This document shows, piece by piece, positions 1-8,277 of a stretch of DNA of 64,000 nt (its first letter is position 1; each line of letters begins with the position of its first letter). Made by a program: the position numbers and the translations under genes. The DNA is from UBA6115 sp050952935. GTDB taxonomy: Bacteria > Bacillota > Clostridia > Christensenellales > Aristaeellaceae. The DNA is taken from the NCBI GenBank assembly GCA_050952935.1, contig JBMNLS010000002.1, forward strand, positions 372,001 to 436,000, written 5' to 3'. The notes beneath the pieces were generated by a model. The model searched no databases. It saw only the letters and a program-made list of their open reading frames with translations, and had not been told where the DNA came from.

Positions 1-1025
1 ACGCAGTGCTCAAGGAGGGCGAATTCCACGGTGCTGTCGGCTTTGGCCATGCCCACGCGGCCAATAAAGTCCCGGATGGCTGTCGGCGTGTAGCCTCGGC
101 GGCGCATGGCGATGAGGGTGGGCATGCGGGGATCGTCCCAGCCGGAAACATAGCCTTCCTCTACCAGACGCCTGAGGTAGCGCTTGGACATCACGGTGCG
201 GGTGATGTTAAGCCTGGCAAACTCAATTTGCCGGGGACCGTGGGTGAGGGCGCCCAGCTTGTCCCGGTGGGGTTTGCGGAAGCCGGCGTTTTCCACCACC
301 CAGTCATACAGCGGCCGGTGGTCCTCATACTCCAGGCTGCACAGGCTGTGGGTGATGTTTTCAATGGCGTCCCCCAGGGGATGGGAAAAATCGTACATGG
401 GATAGATGCACCAGTCGTTTCCGGTGCGGTGATGCTCCTTGTACAGGATGCGGTACATGACGGGATCCCGCATGTTGATGTTGGGGGAGGCCATGTCGAT
501 CTTGGCACGCAGCACATAGCTGCCCTCCGGGAACTCGCCGTTTTTCATCCGGCGGAACAGGTCCAGGCTTTCTTCCACCGGGCGGTCACGCCAGGGGCTG
601 TTTTTGCCGGGCTCGGTGAGGGTGCCGCGGTATTCCCGCATCTCCTCCTGTGAGAGCTCATCCACATAGGCGATGCCGCGCCTGATAAAATCCTCGGCTA
701 TGTCATAGCATTGCTGGTAATAATCGCTGGCAAAAAACAGGCCGCCGTTCCAGTCAAAGCCAAGCCAGTGGATGTCATCAATGATGCCGTCCACATACTC
801 GGTTTCTTCTTTTTCCGGGTTGGTGTCGTCAAAGCGCAGGTTGCAAAGCCCATTATAGCGCTCCGCTGTTTCAAAATCGATCACCATCGCCTTGCAGTGG
901 CCGATGTGCAGGTATCCATTAGGCTCCGGCGGGAAACGGGTATGCACCCGCTCATACTTGCCTGCCTTTAAATCCTCATCAATCGCGTCCCAGATAAAGT
1001 TGCTGCGTTCCGCTTCCATGCTCAT
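1..1025 (-). CDS. glnS: glutamine--tRNA ligase, N-terminal part (cut by window edge)
   Basis: Cytoplasmic class I aminoacyl-tRNA synthetase that charges tRNA-Gln with glutamine. Reading the minus strand from the ATG at 1025 gives about 341 codons that stay open to base 1, so the C-terminal anticodon-binding part lies outside the window. Seen: the PPEPNGYLHIGH block carrying the HIGH signature near residue 30-40, the DDTNPEKE block, and VMSKRYLRRL (the KMSKS equivalent) near residue 270; these blocks fit GlnRS better than GluRS. The start has AGAAGGGCGG just upstream and a second in-frame ATG two codons later. It is divergent from the HAD gene. Many Clostridia instead make Gln-tRNA by GatCAB, so a GlnRS is informative. 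Confidence 0.93.
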   Translation of the reverse strand, partial: MSMEAERSNFIWDAIDEDLKAGKYERVHTRFPPEPNGYLHIGHCKAMVIDFETAERYNGLCNLRFDDTNPEKEETEYVDGIIDDIHWLGFDWNGGLFFASDYYQQCYDIAEDFIRRGIAYVDELSQEEMREYRGTLTEPGKNSPWRDRPVEESLDLFRRMKNGEFPEGSYVLRAKIDMASPNINMRDPVMYRILYKEHHRTGNDWCIYPMYDFSHPLGDAIENITHSLCSLEYEDHRPLYDWVVENAGFRKPHRDKLGALTHGPRQIEFARLNITRTVMSKRYLRRLVEEGYVSGWDDPRMPTLIAMRRRGYTPTAIRDFIGRVGMAKADSTVEFALLEHC

Positions 1026-1059
1026 GCTGTTTCCGCCCTTCTTTTTGCAATACAAGCTG

Positions 1060-1088
1060 ATTATACTCGGGAAGGCATTTTCTTACAA
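1060..1088 (-). promoter_or_regulatory. sigma-A-type promoter for glnS
   Basis: On the minus strand TTGTAA (1088-1083) and TATAAT (1065-1060) are separated by 17 bp, about 35 bp before the glnS start. Confidence 0.7.
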
Positions 1089-1220
1089 GGAATAAAGAAC
1101 TGTGGGCAAAAATGCTTTCCCGGCTGATTGTGTTTTGGGTGGAGCGAAGGGCTTGCGTAAGCAGCCCAAGGCAGATATTCTTTAATATACAAGAAATGTT
1201 GTGGTTGAATCAGGAGGCGT

Positions 1221-1967
1221 ATGCGAAACATCAAGCTGACAGTTTTTGATCTGGATGGCACTCTGGCTGAGATCGGGATGCCGATGGAAGCGGAAACCAT
1301 AGTGGGGCTGCGGAGGCTTCAGGCGCGGGGCGTCCAGGTGGCGCTGTGCTCGGGGAAGCCCGTGTCCTACCTCTGCGGTTTTTTGCGGCAGGCAGGGCTG
1401 CCCGAGGCCATTGTGATGGGGGAGAATGGCGCGGCAACCCAGTGGGGCATTGAGCTTCCGCCCAGACGGCATTTCAGGCTGCCCTATGACAAAAGCGCCG
1501 CTATCCACCTGACAAAGATACGGGCGCTGATTGAAGAAAAGATACGTCCCGTTCCCTGGTTTCAGCCGGGGGAGGTGGTGCTGACACCATTTTTCGCGGA
1601 TGAAGCGCAGCGTAAGGCGCTTCAAGCGCTGATTGATGAATATGTAAAGCCGGAGATGGGGCTTCAGGTGTTCCCGCACGCGGATTCCTTTGATATCTGC
1701 CCGGCAGGCATCAACAAAGGGGTAGCCTTAAAGCGGCTTATCCGGGAGCTGGGCATTGAAAAACGCCAGGTGGCCGCGATTGGCGATGGCGCGAACGATG
1801 TGCCCCTGTGGACAGAGGCAGGGTTTTCCATTCGGGTGGGCAGCAAGGCGGCGGCCCGGGTGGACATGCAGGTGAACACCGTTTGGGAAGCCCTTCAAGC
1901 GTTAATCAGTGCTTCCTATCCTTTAAGAATCGAAATTGAGAGCGATGGTGTTTCATCATCAACATGA
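1221..1967 (+). CDS. HAD superfamily (Cof/IIB-like) phosphatase, 3' end altered
   Basis: Cytosolic haloacid-dehalogenase-type phosphatase, likely acting on a sugar phosphate or similar small phosphate ester; the substrate cannot be read from sequence. Seen: motif I FDLDGTL (Asp nucleophile and Asp+2 acid) at residues 9-15, motif II around CSGKP, and motif IV GDGANDVPLW near residue 190, with a type-II cap between. The start follows AGGAGG with a 3-nt gap. The last 15-20 residues (after about EALQALI) do not look native: from about 1918 the frame runs antisense into the AT-rich acetyltransferase remnant and uses a stop found there. The phosphatase core is complete, so the protein may still work. 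Confidence 0.85.
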   Translation: MRNIKLTVFDLDGTLAEIGMPMEAETIVGLRRLQARGVQVALCSGKPVSYLCGFLRQAGLPEAIVMGENGAATQWGIELPPRRHFRLPYDKSAAIHLTKIRALIEEKIRPVPWFQPGEVVLTPFFADEAQRKALQALIDEYVKPEMGLQVFPHADSFDICPAGINKGVALKRLIRELGIEKRQVAAIGDGANDVPLWTEAGFSIRVGSKAAARVDMQVNTVWEALQALISASYPLRIEIESDGVSSST

Positions 1968-2203
1968 CCAAAGTCATTTATTATTCGAGTCCACACTGCA
2001 CCTACTATATTTCCGGCAACTTCTGCAACATAACATATATCACTTTTCTTACCAAAATCTGAAACATATATCTGCAAATCCGGATGTTTTATAATCTCTT
2101 TTGATGGTGCTTCAACTCCTTCAGGAATAAAAATAGCCTCATACAAAAATATATCTAATATTTTAACTTCACTTTGTTTTAATTCTCTTAATATATAATC
2201 CAT
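1916..2203 (-). pseudogene. truncated GNAT-family N-acetyltransferase
   Basis: The 95-residue product has the N-terminal half of a small GNAT acetyltransferase, with VAEVAGNIVGAVWTRI and then GHVDDETPSLSIS, which in the family leads into the acetyl-CoA-binding R/Q-x-x-G-x-G/A loop. The frame ends right there (SISILKG, stop), so the CoA loop and C-terminal half are missing. The start is intact, with GGAGG 5 nt before the ATG. The gene is far more AT-rich than its surroundings and overlaps the altered 3' end of the HAD gene. I infer a horizontally acquired fragment cut by a deletion or recombination joint near 1918-1925. Confidence 0.75.
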
Positions 2204-2237
2204 GTGAACCTCCGATTTATTTTTTATAAATTAATTT

Positions 2238-2246
2238 TTAAATCAG
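2238..2246. repeat. left target-site duplication of the IS element
   Basis: TTAAATCAG, identical to 3593-3601 on the other side of the element. Nine bp fits the 8-9 bp duplications known for the IS256 family. Confidence 0.85.
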
Positions 2247-2260
2247 GTGCTGTCAACTCA

Positions 2261-2273
2261 AGTTCGCAACTTT
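2261..2273 (+). repeat. left terminal inverted repeat core
   Basis: AGTTCGCAACTTT; the inverse copy is at 3565-3577. Confidence 0.85.
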
Positions 2274-2291
2274 GTACTCCGCATATCATGA

Positions 2292-3483
2292 TCATGCTGC
2301 CTGGTTGCCTAGTAAGTTGAGCGAAGTTTCGCTCAGGTAGGCTTTGGTAACCGACCAGTCTTCCGAGTATTCCATTAAATACACAGTCGCCAGCCTCAAG
2401 CAGGAATCGGGGTTCGGGAAGATACCAACTACTTTGGTACGCCGCCGTATCTCCCGGTTGAGCCGCTCCAGCATGTTGTTGGAGCTGACCTTCCTGGAGT
2501 CCAGTGAAGGGAATGACAGGGAAGGTCAGCGCATCCTCCAATCCCTCCTCCAGCGTGTCAATCGCTTTGGGACATTTGGCTCGGTACTCGTCAGCAAGTT
2601 CCTTCGCCCCGTTGTCTGGCAATTACCGGATCAGTCGTCATCCAGATTGCCCTTGAGCAGACCCGCAAACCGCTCCTTTTCCTTGTGCGGCACATGGATC
2701 AGGACATTTCGCATGAAATGAACCTTACAGCGCTGCCAGCTGGCGCCGGGAAAGCTTGCTCCAATCGCCGCTGCCAAGCCTTTATGGGCATCCGAGATAA
2801 TAAGGCTGGGCTTCTTCAAGCCTCGCTCCTTCAGCTTTTCAAACAGATGCCTGTAGCTTTCTTTGGACTCTTCCAGCATCGGCTCTATCGCTAATACTTC
2901 CCGCTTGCCCTTGCTGTTCACACCGCAGACCAGCAGAATGGCCATGCTCACTACCCGACCAGCGCAGCGCGCCTTCTCGTACAAAGCATCCACACCATAG
3001 TACCGGATAGGCATTAGATGTCAGCGGTCGATTCCGGAATTCCTCTGCTTGCTCGTTCAACCCTTGGGTCATCTCGCTCACCTGGCTTCGAGAGATATCT
3101 TTAATTCCCATACTCTTTGCCAGCTTCTCAATCTTCCGGGTGGATACTCCCTGTACATAAGCCTCTTGAATAACCTGGATCAAAGCGGCCTCACTGCGCT
3201 TGCGCTCGGTAACAAAGAAGGGGATATACCCGCCGTTCCTCACCTTGGGTACCATGAGATACATCGTCCCAACCCGGGTATCCAGCCGACGCGGACGAAA
3301 TCCACAGCGGTGACTGGTTCTTTCTTGGCTTTGCTCATGTTTGTTTGCGCCAATCTTTTTGGACACTTCCGCTTCCATCATCCGGTGGCACAGCCACTCC
3401 AGCATACTGAGCATTGGGTCAGGGGTGTCCATGAATTGGAATAGCAAGCCTTCAAAATTCGTGGTATTCTTGGTCTGAGCCAT
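2292..3483 (-). pseudogene. IS256-family (Mutator) transposase, four frameshifts
   Basis: DDE transposase of about 397 codons if repaired. It starts at the ATG 3483 behind AGGAGG and ends at TGA 2292. The frame breaks four times, each explained by one extra base on the coding strand: near 3003-3004 (CCGGTAC, after SNAYP), 2650-2652 (AAGGGC, before AIWMTTDPV), 2601-2602 (GAAGGAAC, before ELADEY) and 2514-2517 (GTCATTC, before FPSLDSRK). The four frames then join into a normal IS256 protein including GVDALYEK, IISDAHKGL and SSNNMLERLNREIRRRT. Three of the extra bases are G next to G, which could be slippage or sequencing error. Confidence 0.9.
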
Positions 3484-3564
3484 TGGGATCTCCTCCTTGT
3501 GAATGTCTTGACAACATCCATTGTAGCGGAGTCCCAGTGGCTTATACATTCCTGCCACTTGGGT

Positions 3565-3577
3565 AAAGTTGCGAACT
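3565..3577 (-). repeat. right terminal inverted repeat core
   Basis: AAAGTTGCGAACT, the reverse complement of 2261-2273. Confidence 0.85.
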
Positions 3578-3592
3578 CCAGTTTACTCTATC

Positions 3593-3601
3593 TTAAATCA
3601 G
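3593..3601. repeat. right target-site duplication of the IS element
   Basis: TTAAATCAG, matching 2238-2246. Confidence 0.85.
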
Positions 3602-3736
3602 TTATGATTTCATACATACAATACCTCAAATTCTAATTTGTTTCTTATCTTTCTATAGACTCATTGTCCATGTTTTTTGTTTCGATGGCTATGATACTGC
3701 TAACAATCTGTTAACTGTTAAATAAATGATGAAGAC
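3602..3736. other. AT-rich non-coding remnant
   Basis: Continuation of the AT-rich island interrupted by the IS. No ORF or RNA is recognised. It ends at the stop codon of the methyltransferase gene. Confidence 0.6.
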
Positions 3737-4909
3737 TCACCTCAGCACCCTGAATATCCCGCATTTGAGATAGTTGGTTTCAGGGGAAGCCATTAAGACC
3801 GAATGATCCTTGGCGGCGCCGCGCCATTCCACCTGCTGGAGGGTGGCCCCGGCGTCAGAGGCCGCATCCTGGACGACTTCCCGGAACAATTCCGGCAGCA
3901 TCGCCTGGGAACAGGAGCAGGTGACCAAAATACCGCCGTGACCCAGCATCTTCAGCGCCCGGAGGTTGATTTCTTTATATCCTTTCCGGGCGCCCGGCAG
4001 GCTGGCCTTGTTTTTGGCGAAGGCGGGCGGGTCAAGGATGATGAGGTCATACTGCTCGCCCGCGTCCGCCCGCTCCCGGAGAAAATCAAAGGCGTTGGCC
4101 TGGACGAATTTCACCTGGTCAAAGCCGTTCAACTTCGCGTTTTCTTCCGCACAGAAAAGGGCATACTCCGACAGGTCAACGCCGGTTACCTCCCTCGCGC
4201 CATACAGGGCGGCGTGAAGGGCAAAGCCTCCCGTGTGGGTGCAGATGTCCAGCACCCTGCCATCCTTTGCGAAGGGAGCGATGGCGGCGCGGTTTTCCTT
4301 CTGGTCGAGGAAATAGCCGGTTTTCTGCCCCCGCTTCACATCCACCCATAGCCTCAGCCCGTTTTCCCGGATTGTAACCCGCTCCGGCACCTCGCCCCAC
4401 AGAAGCCCTGTGGATTGCTTCATGCCCTCCAGCTCCCTGACGGGCACATCGTTTCTTTCCCAGATGCCTTGGGGGGAAAGCTCCTCCACCAGCGTTTCCA
4501 CAATGGTGTTCTGAAAGCGCGCCATGCCCAGGGACAGGATCTGCAGGCTGATCACATCGCCGAACTTGTCCGCGATGACGGCGGGCAGGCGGTCGCTTTC
4601 GGCATGAATCAGGCGGCAGCAGGCAAGGTCGGCCACCTGGCGGCGGTACCGGATAGCCTCTCGCACCCGGGCCTTGATGAAGGCGCTGTCAATAGGCGAT
4701 TCGTCATAGCTGAGCATCCTGAGGGTGATCATGGAGTGGGGATTATACACCGCCTGCCCCAGGAAACGGCCTCGGGCGGCGATCACCTGCACCACATCCC
4801 CCGGGTTTGCGCCGGGCTGCGCCCGGTCAATATCGCTTCTGAAAACCCAGGGGTGGCCAGAAAACACCCGGGCTTCCTTGCCTGGTTTCAAGTAAACTTG
4901 AGCTGTCAT
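3737..4909 (-). CDS. rlmI: class I SAM-dependent rRNA methyltransferase, RlmI/RlmK type
   Basis: Predicted 23S rRNA cytosine-C5 methyltransferase (the m5C1962 enzyme in E. coli). The 390-residue length matches the family. Seen: an N-terminal PUA domain (GHPWVFRSDID and GDVVQV within the first 50 residues), an EEHI-like middle domain, and a Rossmann methyltransferase domain with VLDICTHTGGFALHAA (SAM loop, near 215), LIILDPPAFAKNKASL (motif IV, near 290) and LVTCSCSQAM carrying the motif VI cysteine. The start is the ATG at 4909. It is divergent from dxs with a shared palindromic promoter region. The specific position methylated is inferred from the family only. Confidence 0.9.
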   Translation of the reverse strand: MTAQVYLKPGKEARVFSGHPWVFRSDIDRAQPGANPGDVVQVIAARGRFLGQAVYNPHSMITLRMLSYDESPIDSAFIKARVREAIRYRRQVADLACCRLIHAESDRLPAVIADKFGDVISLQILSLGMARFQNTIVETLVEELSPQGIWERNDVPVRELEGMKQSTGLLWGEVPERVTIRENGLRLWVDVKRGQKTGYFLDQKENRAAIAPFAKDGRVLDICTHTGGFALHAALYGAREVTGVDLSEYALFCAEENAKLNGFDQVKFVQANAFDFLRERADAGEQYDLIILDPPAFAKNKASLPGARKGYKEINLRALKMLGHGGILVTCSCSQAMLPELFREVVQDAASDAGATLQQVEWRGAAKDHSVLMASPETNYLKCGIFRVLR

Positions 4910-4935
4910 GGTTGCCTCCCTACATAGCTTTCTTT

Positions 4936-4973
4936 TATCATACCACGCCGGGGGCGTTCGGGTATGATATAAT
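4936..4973. promoter_or_regulatory. palindromic divergent promoter, rlmI/dxs
   Basis: TATCATACC (4936-4944) and GGTATGATA (4961-4969) form a perfect 9-bp inverted repeat 16 bp apart. The right arm merges into an extended -10 (TGATATAAT, 4965-4973) reading toward dxs. The left arm gives TATGAT on the minus strand reading toward rlmI. No good -35 is seen for either, which fits extended -10 promoters or an activator. Confidence 0.6.
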
Positions 4974-5002
4974 CATCAGACAGATTCATTTTGGAGGACA
5001 GG

Positions 5003-6883
5003 ATGACAGATAAAGGGATCCCCTCCCTTGAGGAACTGAAACGGCTGGACCGGAAGGGCCTGAACACGCTTTCAAAGACGCTGCGCCGGCGGATTTTGGA
5101 CATCGTTTCCCAAACCGGGGGGCATTTGGCCAGCAACCTGGGGGTGGTGGAGCTGACCATTGCCCTGCACCGGGTGTTTGACAGCCCCCGGGATAAGATC
5201 ATTTTTGATGTGGGGCATCAGTGCTATGCCCATAAAATCCTCACCGGAAGAAACGCGCAGATGGATAGCCTCCGGTGCTATCAGGGCTTGTCCGGCTTCC
5301 CCAAGTGCGAAGAAAGCCCCCACGACGCCTATGAAACCGGCCACGCCTCCACCGCTATCTCCGCTGCCCTGGGCATGGCCAGGGCCCGGGATTTGCGGGG
5401 GGAGGATCACCGGGTGATCGCCGTGGTGGGAGATGGCGCCCTCACCGGGGGGCTTTGCTATGAGGCGCTCAACGACGCCGGCAACCGCAAAACCCAGCTG
5501 ATTGTGATCCTCAATGACAACCAGATGTCCATTTCCCCCAATGTGGGCGCCATCAGCAACTATCTCACCTACATGCGCTCCAGCCGGGCCTGGACGGACA
5601 TCAAGCAGACCCTTGTAGGAGGTCTCCCCAAGGTGCCGTTGATTGGCGGGCCGCTGTTGCGCTTTATGCAGAAGGTGAAGGGCTCCCTGCGCAATTTTTT
5701 GATCAAGGACCGCTATTTTGACACCTTGGGCTTCCAGTATTTAGGACCCATGGACGGCCATGACGAAAAACGCCTGGAAAAGGTGCTTCACAGGGCCGGG
5801 CAGCTCCAGCGCCCGGTGCTTATCCATGTGGTGACCCAGAAGGGCCGCGGCTATGCCCCGGCTGAAAAAGAACCCTGGGCCAAGCATGGCGTCACCCCCT
5901 TTAATCCGGAGGATGACCGGCCGCTCCAAAAGACCTCCGGCCGCTCTTTTGGCAAGGCGGCGGGAAAGCTGCTGACCGACCTGGCGGCGGAGGATCAGCG
6001 TATCGTGGCCATCACCGCCGCCATGACCAACGCCACCGGCCTGGCCCCCTTCCAGGCGGCCTTCCCGGAGCGCCTGTTTGATGTGGGCATCGCTGAGCCC
6101 CATGCCCTGATCCTGGCGGCGGGGATGGCCAGGGGAGGGATGAAGCCCTTTGTGGCGATTTATGACACCTTCTTACAGCGGGCTTATGATCAGGTGGTGG
6201 TGGACATCTGCCTACAAAGGCTGCCGGTCACGGTGCTGATGGACCGGGCGGCCATGGGCGGGGAAGACGGACCCACCCACCACGGGGTGTTTGGCACCAG
6301 CTATCTTCGCCATGTACCGGGGCTTACCCTGCTGTACCCCCGCAGCGTGGAGGAGCTGGAAAGCATGATCCGCTTTGCCCAGGCATATGCCGGTCCGGTT
6401 TTTATCCGCTATCCCCGGGAGGAGAGCGTCGGCATGGAGCAACTGGTTTGCAAAGGCTTTGCGCCGGGGGTATGGGAGCGTCTGCTGCCTGGAGAGGACA
6501 TCAGTCTGGTGGCCATTGGCCCCATGGTGTCGGAGGCCCTCACCGTGCGGGAGAAGCTCAAGGCCCAGGGCATTTCAGCCCGGGTGATCAACGCCTCCAG
6601 CGTCAAGCCTTTTGACGCAAAGCTGATTGTGGAGCTGGCGGAAGTCGGCAAGCCCTATGTGGTGCTGGAAGAGCAGGTGCTGGCGGGCGGCCTGGGCAGC
6701 GCCATCGCGGAACACTGCCTGCAGGCCGGCCTGCGCCCGCCGGATCATATCTTTGCCCTGCCGGATGCCTTTGTGCCCCAGGGCAGCCACGGGGAGCTGC
6801 TGCGCCATGTGGGCCTGGACGGAGAGAGCATTTATCGGCAGATTATCAGGCGATGGGGGAAGCGGTTTGAAACAGCGGGCTGA
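5003..6883 (+). CDS. dxs: 1-deoxy-D-xylulose-5-phosphate synthase
   Basis: Cytosolic thiamine-diphosphate enzyme that condenses pyruvate and glyceraldehyde-3-phosphate, the first step of the MEP isoprenoid pathway. The 626 residues match the family. Seen: DVGHQCYAHKILTGR near 70, the ThDP-binding GDGALTGG followed by NDNQMSIS (near 145-180), DRAAMGGEDGPTHHGVFG near 410, and a C-terminal transketolase-type domain (VVLEEQVLAGGLGSA). I chose ATG 5003 because GGAGG at 4993-4997 sits 5 nt before it; the TTG at 4991 lies upstream of that site. The 3' end overlaps tlyA, a common dxs-tlyA pairing in Firmicutes. Confidence 0.96.
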   Translation: MTDKGIPSLEELKRLDRKGLNTLSKTLRRRILDIVSQTGGHLASNLGVVELTIALHRVFDSPRDKIIFDVGHQCYAHKILTGRNAQMDSLRCYQGLSGFPKCEESPHDAYETGHASTAISAALGMARARDLRGEDHRVIAVVGDGALTGGLCYEALNDAGNRKTQLIVILNDNQMSISPNVGAISNYLTYMRSSRAWTDIKQTLVGGLPKVPLIGGPLLRFMQKVKGSLRNFLIKDRYFDTLGFQYLGPMDGHDEKRLEKVLHRAGQLQRPVLIHVVTQKGRGYAPAEKEPWAKHGVTPFNPEDDRPLQKTSGRSFGKAAGKLLTDLAAEDQRIVAITAAMTNATGLAPFQAAFPERLFDVGIAEPHALILAAGMARGGMKPFVAIYDTFLQRAYDQVVVDICLQRLPVTVLMDRAAMGGEDGPTHHGVFGTSYLRHVPGLTLLYPRSVEELESMIRFAQAYAGPVFIRYPREESVGMEQLVCKGFAPGVWERLLPGEDISLVAIGPMVSEALTVREKLKAQGISARVINASSVKPFDAKLIVELAEVGKPYVVLEEQVLAGGLGSAIAEHCLQAGLRPPDHIFALPDAFVPQGSHGELLRHVGLDGESIYRQIIRRWGKRFETAG

Positions 6884-7664
6884 TGTGGCGCTGGTGGCGC
6901 GGGGCCTGGCTGACAGCCGGGAAAAGGCCCAGGCGCTGATTCTGGCGGGGCGGGTGTACATCAGCGAAACCCGGGTGGAGAAGGCATCCCGGCCGGTGGG
7001 GGCGGAGGAGCATCTCCTTGTGCGGGGGGATGACGAGGGCTATGCCAGCCGGGGCGGCTACAAGCTGCAAAAGGGCATGGAAGCCTTCAAGGTGGATGCG
7101 GAGGGTCTGGTGTGCATGGACGTGGGGGCCGCGGCCGGCGGCTTTACCGATGTGCTGCTGCGCGCCGGGGCAAGGCATGTGTATGCCATTGACGTGGGCT
7201 ATGGGCAGATGGACTGGCGCATCCGTCAGGATGCGCGCGTGACGGTGATGGAGCGCACCAACGCCAGGCACCTGGTGCCGGAGCAGTTCCCCATGATGCC
7301 GCAGCTGGCGGTGATGGATGTGTCCTTTATTTCTATCCGCCTGATCATCCCGGTGCTGTTTTCCCTGATGGGGAAAGAGGGCAGGCTGATCAGCCTGGTC
7401 AAGCCCCAGTTTGAAGCGGGGCGGGGGCAGGTGGGCAAACATGGCGTGGTGCGGGAGGCGGACACCCATCTGCGAGTGCTGAGGGACATCCGGGACTTTG
7501 TGGCGCAGCAGGGCCTGTGCCTTGCCGATTGTATCTTTTCGCCCATCACCGGGCCCAAAGGAAATGTTGAATTTTTGGCGGACATTGGTTATGATATGAA
7601 CAGGAGCATGGATGATGCGGCGCTGGCGGAAGTGGTGAGCCAGGCGCATCGCAGTTTGCTTTAG
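6867..7664 (+). CDS. tlyA: TlyA-family rRNA (cytidine-2'-O)-methyltransferase / hemolysin A homologue
   Basis: Predicted SAM-dependent 2'-O-methyltransferase of ribosomal RNA, 265 residues, normal for TlyA. Seen: an N-terminal S4-like RNA-binding domain (KQRADVALVARGLADSREKA, AGRVYI), then an FtsJ-type methyltransferase domain with CMDVGAAAGGFTDVLL (SAM motif I, near 85), LAVMDVSFIS (motif IV) and LVKPQFEAGRGQVGKHGVV. The TTG at 6867 gives the usual M-K-Q-R-A-D-V start and has GGGGGA upstream; it overlaps the dxs 3' end by 17 bp, so the two are probably translationally coupled. The hemolysin name is historical. Confidence 0.92.
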   Translation: MKQRADVALVARGLADSREKAQALILAGRVYISETRVEKASRPVGAEEHLLVRGDDEGYASRGGYKLQKGMEAFKVDAEGLVCMDVGAAAGGFTDVLLRAGARHVYAIDVGYGQMDWRIRQDARVTVMERTNARHLVPEQFPMMPQLAVMDVSFISIRLIIPVLFSLMGKEGRLISLVKPQFEAGRGQVGKHGVVREADTHLRVLRDIRDFVAQQGLCLADCIFSPITGPKGNVEFLADIGYDMNRSMDDAALAEVVSQAHRSLL

Positions 7665-7707
7665 GAGACAGCCCAAAATATTTATATTCTTTGGAAGGGG
7701 TTTTTTT

Positions 7708-8271
7708 ATGAAAAAACGCACGCTTTATTCCCTGATTGTTTTGGTGATCCTCTGTTTGGCCGTGGCGGTGGTCTCCTTTGTGGGTGAGCGCGGCGCCAGC
7801 AAAAAGCTGGAGGAGGCCCAGAGAAAGCTGGAGGAAGCCCAGAGCCAGATTACCCTCCTTGAACGGGAGATGGATTTGCTCAAGCGGGAGAAGATCGCCT
7901 GGGATGAGGACAAGGTCCGGGTGTCGGCCAGCCTGGCGGATGTGCGCACGGTGCTGGGCGGGATGCTAAGCGGGCTGGAAGAGGCCTCCCAGGCGCTGGA
8001 CGCGGCAAGCAGCTTGCTGCCAACGCCCAAGGCGCCCCTCTCCCCAAGCCCTGCGCCTTCCCAGGCTTCTACCGAAAAACCCACTCAGGCGCCCAAGGCA
8101 ACGGAAAAGTCCACTGCCGCCCCTGCGGGCAGCCCCTGCCCCAGCGCTGAGTCCACCCAGGCTTCCACCGAAAAACCTGCCCAGGCACCCAAAGCAACGG
8201 AAAAGCCCGGCGATAGTCCCGTGGTCAGCCCCAGCCCAAGTGCTGCGCCAAGCCCCACCAAGGGCAAATAA
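7708..8271 (+). CDS. membrane-anchored coiled-coil protein with Ser/Thr/Pro-rich tail
   Basis: No family recognised. The 187-residue product has a basic start and one hydrophobic segment (about residues 5-24), then a strongly charged coiled coil (about 30-72; tandem KKLEEAQRKLEEAQ followed by heptads), a short helical stretch, and from about 108 a low-complexity tail of Ala, Pro, Ser, Thr and Lys. The tail contains a duplicated unit, QASTEKP..QAPKATEK, twice. The layout suggests an extracytoplasmic stalk tethered to the membrane with a wall-spanning tail. The start follows GGAAGGGG. It may be co-transcribed with dxs-tlyA (43-bp gap), and converges on the AraC gene. Confidence 0.7.
   Translation: MKKRTLYSLIVLVILCLAVAVVSFVGERGASKKLEEAQRKLEEAQSQITLLEREMDLLKREKIAWDEDKVRVSASLADVRTVLGGMLSGLEEASQALDAASSLLPTPKAPLSPSPAPSQASTEKPTQAPKATEKSTAAPAGSPCPSAESTQASTEKPAQAPKATEKPGDSPVVSPSPSAAPSPTKGK
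8062..8208 (+). repeat. duplicated 51-bp unit inside the Ser/Thr/Pro-rich tail
   Basis: Two near-identical copies (8062-8112 and 8158-8208, period 96 bp), both encoding QASTEKP-x-QAPKATEK. Confidence 0.75.
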
Positions 8272-8277
8272 CCGTTC

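Larger units (their letters stand above)
2247..3592. mobile_element. IS256-family insertion sequence, 1346 bp, inactive
   Basis: The element lies between two copies of TTAAATCAG. Its ends are imperfect inverted repeats sharing the perfect core AGTTCGCAACTTT (2261-2273, and in inverse at 3565-3577) with weaker similarity outward. It contains one minus-strand Mutator/IS256-type transposase gene broken by four frameshifts. It sits in an AT-rich island (about 1918-2246 plus 3602-3736) next to a truncated acetyltransferase, so it landed in DNA that already looks foreign. The clean duplication and recognisable ends suggest insertion is not ancient; the coding damage means it cannot move without a transposase in trans. 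Confidence 0.9.

Noticed and set aside
6..653. 215-aa open frame on the plus strand
   Set aside because: Antisense shadow of glnS, which has clear GlnRS motifs on the minus strand.
2484..2530. GCTGACCTTCC/GGAAGGTCAGC inverted repeat inside the IS
   Set aside because: Explained by the transposase codons on each side (LTF and RKVS); the frameshift there needs only one extra base.
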